NCBI GenBank assembly: GCA_947498325.1
Contig: CANMKE010000030.1
Span: 1 to 61,180, forward strand
Direction: 5' to 3'
DNA from: an uncultured Persicobacter sp.
GTDB lineage: Bacteria > Bacteroidota > Bacteroidia > Cytophagales > Cyclobacteriaceae
Length of the DNA stretch: 61,180 bases
Shown here: in pieces, positions 59,138-61,180 of the stretch
Numbering within the stretch: the first letter of the stretch is position 1
Layout of the letters: every line of letters starts with the position of its first letter
The notes under the pieces: generated by a model
What the model saw: the letters and a program-made list of their open reading frames with translations, nothing else
Told to the model about the DNA's origin: nothing
Database searches by the model: none
Position numbers and translations under genes: made by a program

Positions 59138-59734
59138 ATGACAGCAGTACTAATATTCATAGTAATTATTATTGGATTCAATTGTATCCCGCTATTGATT
59201 AAAAGGTACAATGTGAAACTTGAACGGATAGTAAGTAAGATTTTAATAATTACCACAGTTGTTTTTGGAATTCTTACTGTATTACTTTGGTCTGATTACA
59301 GACTGAAAGGAACTTATACGAATTCAATAATAGCAGGGATTTTTATTGCTTCTTGCTTATTCTATTTTTCCTTGGTAAAAGTCACATGGAAAAAGATGAT
59401 AAAATCATTTCTGCTAATTCCATTGATTCTATTAAGCTTATATTCTATAATATTTGGAAAGACTATCTACAAGTCTAAAATCAATGACACCTATGGTATC
59501 GAAACCTATATAGGCGGATTTCTTGCTTGTGGAGAAAGTGTTCGGATTACAAAATCAACATTTGTGATTTTTGATAAAGCCATCTATCAAACTAATTTCT
59601 GCATCAAAGGTGTTACAAAAATAGAGACTGTTGAGTTTAACGATATTAGAGCTGATTTTAATTTTTTTCATGATATGGAACTTGACTCAGAAAATCCGTA
59701 TGAACTTCAAGTTAATAACAAAGATTTATGGTAA
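59138..59734 (+). CDS. membrane protein of unknown function, cassette 4 gene A
   Basis: 198 residues with four hydrophobic segments in the first 110 residues (about 3-20, 34-52, 63-80, 88-107), followed by an extramembrane domain of about 90 residues with IETYIGGFLACGESVRIT and NFCIKGVTKIETVEFNDI. I do not recognise a family. It starts 18 bases after the cassette junction. Its stop overlaps the start of the next gene (ATGGTAA), suggesting translational coupling and a joint function. Confidence 0.72.
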   Translation: MTAVLIFIVIIIGFNCIPLLIKRYNVKLERIVSKILIITTVVFGILTVLLWSDYRLKGTYTNSIIAGIFIASCLFYFSLVKVTWKKMIKSFLLIPLILLSLYSIIFGKTIYKSKINDTYGIETYIGGFLACGESVRITKSTFVIFDKAIYQTNFCIKGVTKIETVEFNDIRADFNFFHDMELDSENPYELQVNNKDLW

Positions 59735-60351
59735 GAACCACGATATTTAATATGGATTCAAAAAGTATAAAAACAATAATGATTCTTTGCATTGTAGGGC
59801 TATCGAGTTTTAAGCTCTACTCTCAAGATTATCCTTCTTTGCAAAATGATTTTGAATCTGAAATAAGTGATTTTTTACTATCCCAAAAGGACTTTGAGAA
59901 TTATGATTTTATTGTTTTAAAATACGCTGAATGCTATTGGTTTGACAGAACAGAATACAGATTGATGTGCTTTGCGAAAAGCGGTGCAGATTTGATTACG
60001 GTTACAAGAAAAAAGAAAAATGATAAAATCAAAATTGGTCGAAAACATAAACTGGATTTAGAGCAGTTTAATTATTTGGTTGATTCTCTAAAACAAATCG
60101 GATTATTTAACTTAAAAGACTCAGATTTACAAACAGAATTGATTAACGAAGTAGATGGAACAAAAACAACTCATTCTATATCAGATGGTATACTTGAGAC
60201 TTTTGAAATTTATCAAAACGGCAAGACTTGGGGGTTAAGTGTTTATGAAGCTGTTAGATATTATAATTTCTGTGGAAATGAAAATTTAATGAAATTTTAT
60301 AATGCATGCAGATTGTTCGATAAAACATGGAGGAATAAAAACGTGTGGTAA
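59728..60351 (+). CDS. secreted protein of unknown function, cassette 4 gene B
   Basis: 207 residues from the overlapping ATG; a start eight codons later (MDSKSIKTIMILC) gives a cleaner signal peptide ending near LYSQ. The mature part is soluble and mixed alpha/beta, with DFIVLKYAECYWFDRTEYRLMCFAKSG and SISDGILETFEIYQNGKTWGLSVYEA. No family is recognised. With gene A it forms a two-gene cassette, one membrane and one exported protein. Its last codons (KNVW and stop) lie within the left core of the next attC-like site. Confidence 0.72.
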   Translation: MVRTTIFNMDSKSIKTIMILCIVGLSSFKLYSQDYPSLQNDFESEISDFLLSQKDFENYDFIVLKYAECYWFDRTEYRLMCFAKSGADLITVTRKKKNDKIKIGRKHKLDLEQFNYLVDSLKQIGLFNLKDSDLQTELINEVDGTKTTHSISDGILETFEIYQNGKTWGLSVYEAVRYYNFCGNENLMKFYNACRLFDKTWRNKNVW

Positions 60352-60479
60352 CAATAAATATACGTAATGCGGGGCGATGTGGGTAAATTTAACTTTTGTA
60401 CATTTACTAAAAAAATGTAGCGGTTTGATAATTAAGTGCCTTGAAATCCCGCACTACGCATATTCGAGCCGTTGGCATT
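60343..60479. other. attC-like site 5
   Basis: Left core GTGTGGTAAC (60343-60352) is the exact reverse complement of GTTACCACAC at the start of cassette 4 (59119-59128). The outer arms AATATACGTAATGCGGG and CCCGCACTACGCATATT pair with two mismatches. Right junction GAGCCG^TTGGCATT, cut after 60471. Confidence 0.86.
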
Positions 60480-60488
60480 AATTTAAAA

Positions 60489-60962
60489 ATGAGCGAAGCC
60501 CGAGTACAATATCGCGATTGGGAATTCTATTCGGACAAGGAAATAACCGAACAGACTTATAAGGAATTTGAACATTCAGGAGCAGAAAGTTGTGGTTGCG
60601 ACTATTGCAAAAACTTCATTGCTCAACGAGAGACTGTTTTTCCTTATGAAATAAAGGAGTTGTTAACAGGATTAGGAGTTGACTACAGGAAAGAGATTGA
60701 CATAAGTGAATTTGCCCGACTCAAAAACGGACTTCACTATTACAGTGGATGGTTTCAATTCAAGGGAGGCTTTAAAGGGCAAGACTGCACTGTCCCATTT
60801 CAAAACGGTGGACACACGTATGACCTGACAAAAATTACTGACAACTTCAGCATAGGATTTCGTCACGACAACTCCCTGACTCCTTTTAAGGACAAAAAAG
60901 GACTTGTTCAAATTGAGTTCGACTGTCATTTACCTTGGGTTTTGGAAAACGAGCCAGAATGA
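60489..60962 (+). CDS. hypothetical cassette protein with CxCxxC motif, cassette 5
   Basis: 157 residues from the ATG at 60489 (MSEARVQYRDWEFY); the frame is open from 60441 but that part belongs to the preceding attC-like site. ESCGCDYCKNFIAQRE gives a C-x-C-x-x-C cluster at about residues 35-40, possibly metal-binding. YYSGWFQFKGGFKGQDC and the acidic end QIEFDCHLPWVLENEPE complete it. No signal or membrane segment. I cannot name a family. It sits 17 bases inside its cassette, and its stop is 18 bases before the next left core. Confidence 0.75.
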   Translation: MSEARVQYRDWEFYSDKEITEQTYKEFEHSGAESCGCDYCKNFIAQRETVFPYEIKELLTGLGVDYRKEIDISEFARLKNGLHYYSGWFQFKGGFKGQDCTVPFQNGGHTYDLTKITDNFSIGFRHDNSLTPFKDKKGLVQIEFDCHLPWVLENEPE

Positions 60963-60980
60963 AAAAGAAATAAAAAAACT

Positions 60981-61114
60981 AATGCCAACAATGGGTATAA
61001 AACATAGGGCGGACAGTGGTTTCCGCAAGTTTTCGGCTCTTAACCAAGTTCGTTTCGGTCCGACAGTTAAGTTCTTCGAAATGCCCTACGTTTCATACCG
61101 GGGCCGTTATGCTG
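60981..61114. other. attC-like site 6
   Basis: Left core AATGCCAAC (60981-60989) is the exact reverse complement of GTTGGCATT at the start of cassette 5 (60471-60479). The arms GGGTATAAAACATAGGGC and GCCCTACGTTTCATACC pair with two mismatches. Right junction GGGCCG^TTATGC, cut after 61106; a further cassette starts at 61107. Confidence 0.86.
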
Positions 61115-61145
61115 CATTTGATCGGTTTCAATAAGGAACTTACAT

Positions 61146-61180
61146 ATGGAAATAAAATTTAACAAGGGAATTTCTATCAT
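61146..61180 (+). CDS. start of the next cassette gene (partial)
   Basis: An ATG 39 bases after the last junction opens MEIKFNKGISI and runs off the window. The spacing from junction to start fits the other cassettes. Too short to identify. Confidence 0.45.
   Translation, partial: MEIKFNKGISI

Noticed and set aside
54643-61180. Class 1 type clinical integron
   Set aside because: No qacE, sul1 or known resistance cassettes, the recombinase lacks the visible IntI patch, and core bases and orientation differ from class 1 integrons.

Overview
The window looks like part of a large plasmid or secondary replicon of a marine-type Bacteroidota. The host is inferred from two SusC/SusD pairs, many glycoside hydrolases carrying lipoprotein or Sec signals, a match to the TAnnTTTG promoter element, a Bat operon and the lack of strong Shine-Dalgarno sites. 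The replicon type is inferred from a ParA-ParB pair, a cluster of iterons and a Rep_3-type initiator at about 40.0-44.3 kb. No rRNA, tRNA or CRISPR array was seen.

Layout. (1) 0-2.5 kb: the 5' part of an AAA-ATPase-like gene at the edge and a FUSC membrane protein. (2) 2.7-34.6 kb: about 32 kb transcribed on the minus strand, forming two polysaccharide utilisation loci (PULs). The promoter-proximal one (34.6 to 20.2 kb) has SusC, SusD, a surface glycan-binding lipoprotein, GH3, GH5, GH2, a membrane-bound regulator and GH16, which suggests a beta-glucan such as laminarin. The second (19.6 to 2.7 kb) has SusC, SusD, GH3, two GH29 fucosidases, a LacZ-type GH2 with a C-terminal carbohydrate-binding domain, a phosphodiesterase-like enzyme and GH20. 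That set suggests a fucosylated, galactose- and N-acetylhexosamine-containing glycan. (3) 36.1-39.9 kb, plus strand: an (alpha/alpha)6 glycosidase, a DUF4380 protein and an alpha/beta-hydrolase esterase, closed by a clear terminator. (4) 40.0-44.7 kb: partition and replication module. (5) 45.3-54.2 kb: a possible structured leader, a sulfatase, an outer-membrane protein and a MoxR/DUF58/DUF4381/VWA/VWA-TPR/BatD operon. (6) 54.6-61.2 kb: a zinc-ribbon protein, a tyrosine recombinase and an array of gene cassettes.

Two things stand out. The right-hand 5 kb is an integron-like array. Seven large imperfect palindromes, each ending in a G^TT junction, bound six complete cassettes. For every complete cassette, the first bases are the reverse complement of the left core of the palindrome at its own 3' end, as expected if each cassette once circularised at that site. 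The adjacent recombinase has all catalytic residues but looks XerC/D-like rather than canonical IntI, and it is transcribed toward the array. One cassette of about 650 bp has no convincing ORF and occurs twice. Second, the gene at 21.3-23.1 kb joins a 7TMR-DISM-type membrane sensor to the zinc-ribbon and helix-turn-helix part of an IS1595-family transposase without the DDE catalytic domain. It is probably a membrane-tethered regulator built from a domesticated transposase and may control the beta-glucan locus.

All family names come from motif recognition by eye. Enzyme specificities and substrates are inferences from family and neighbourhood.
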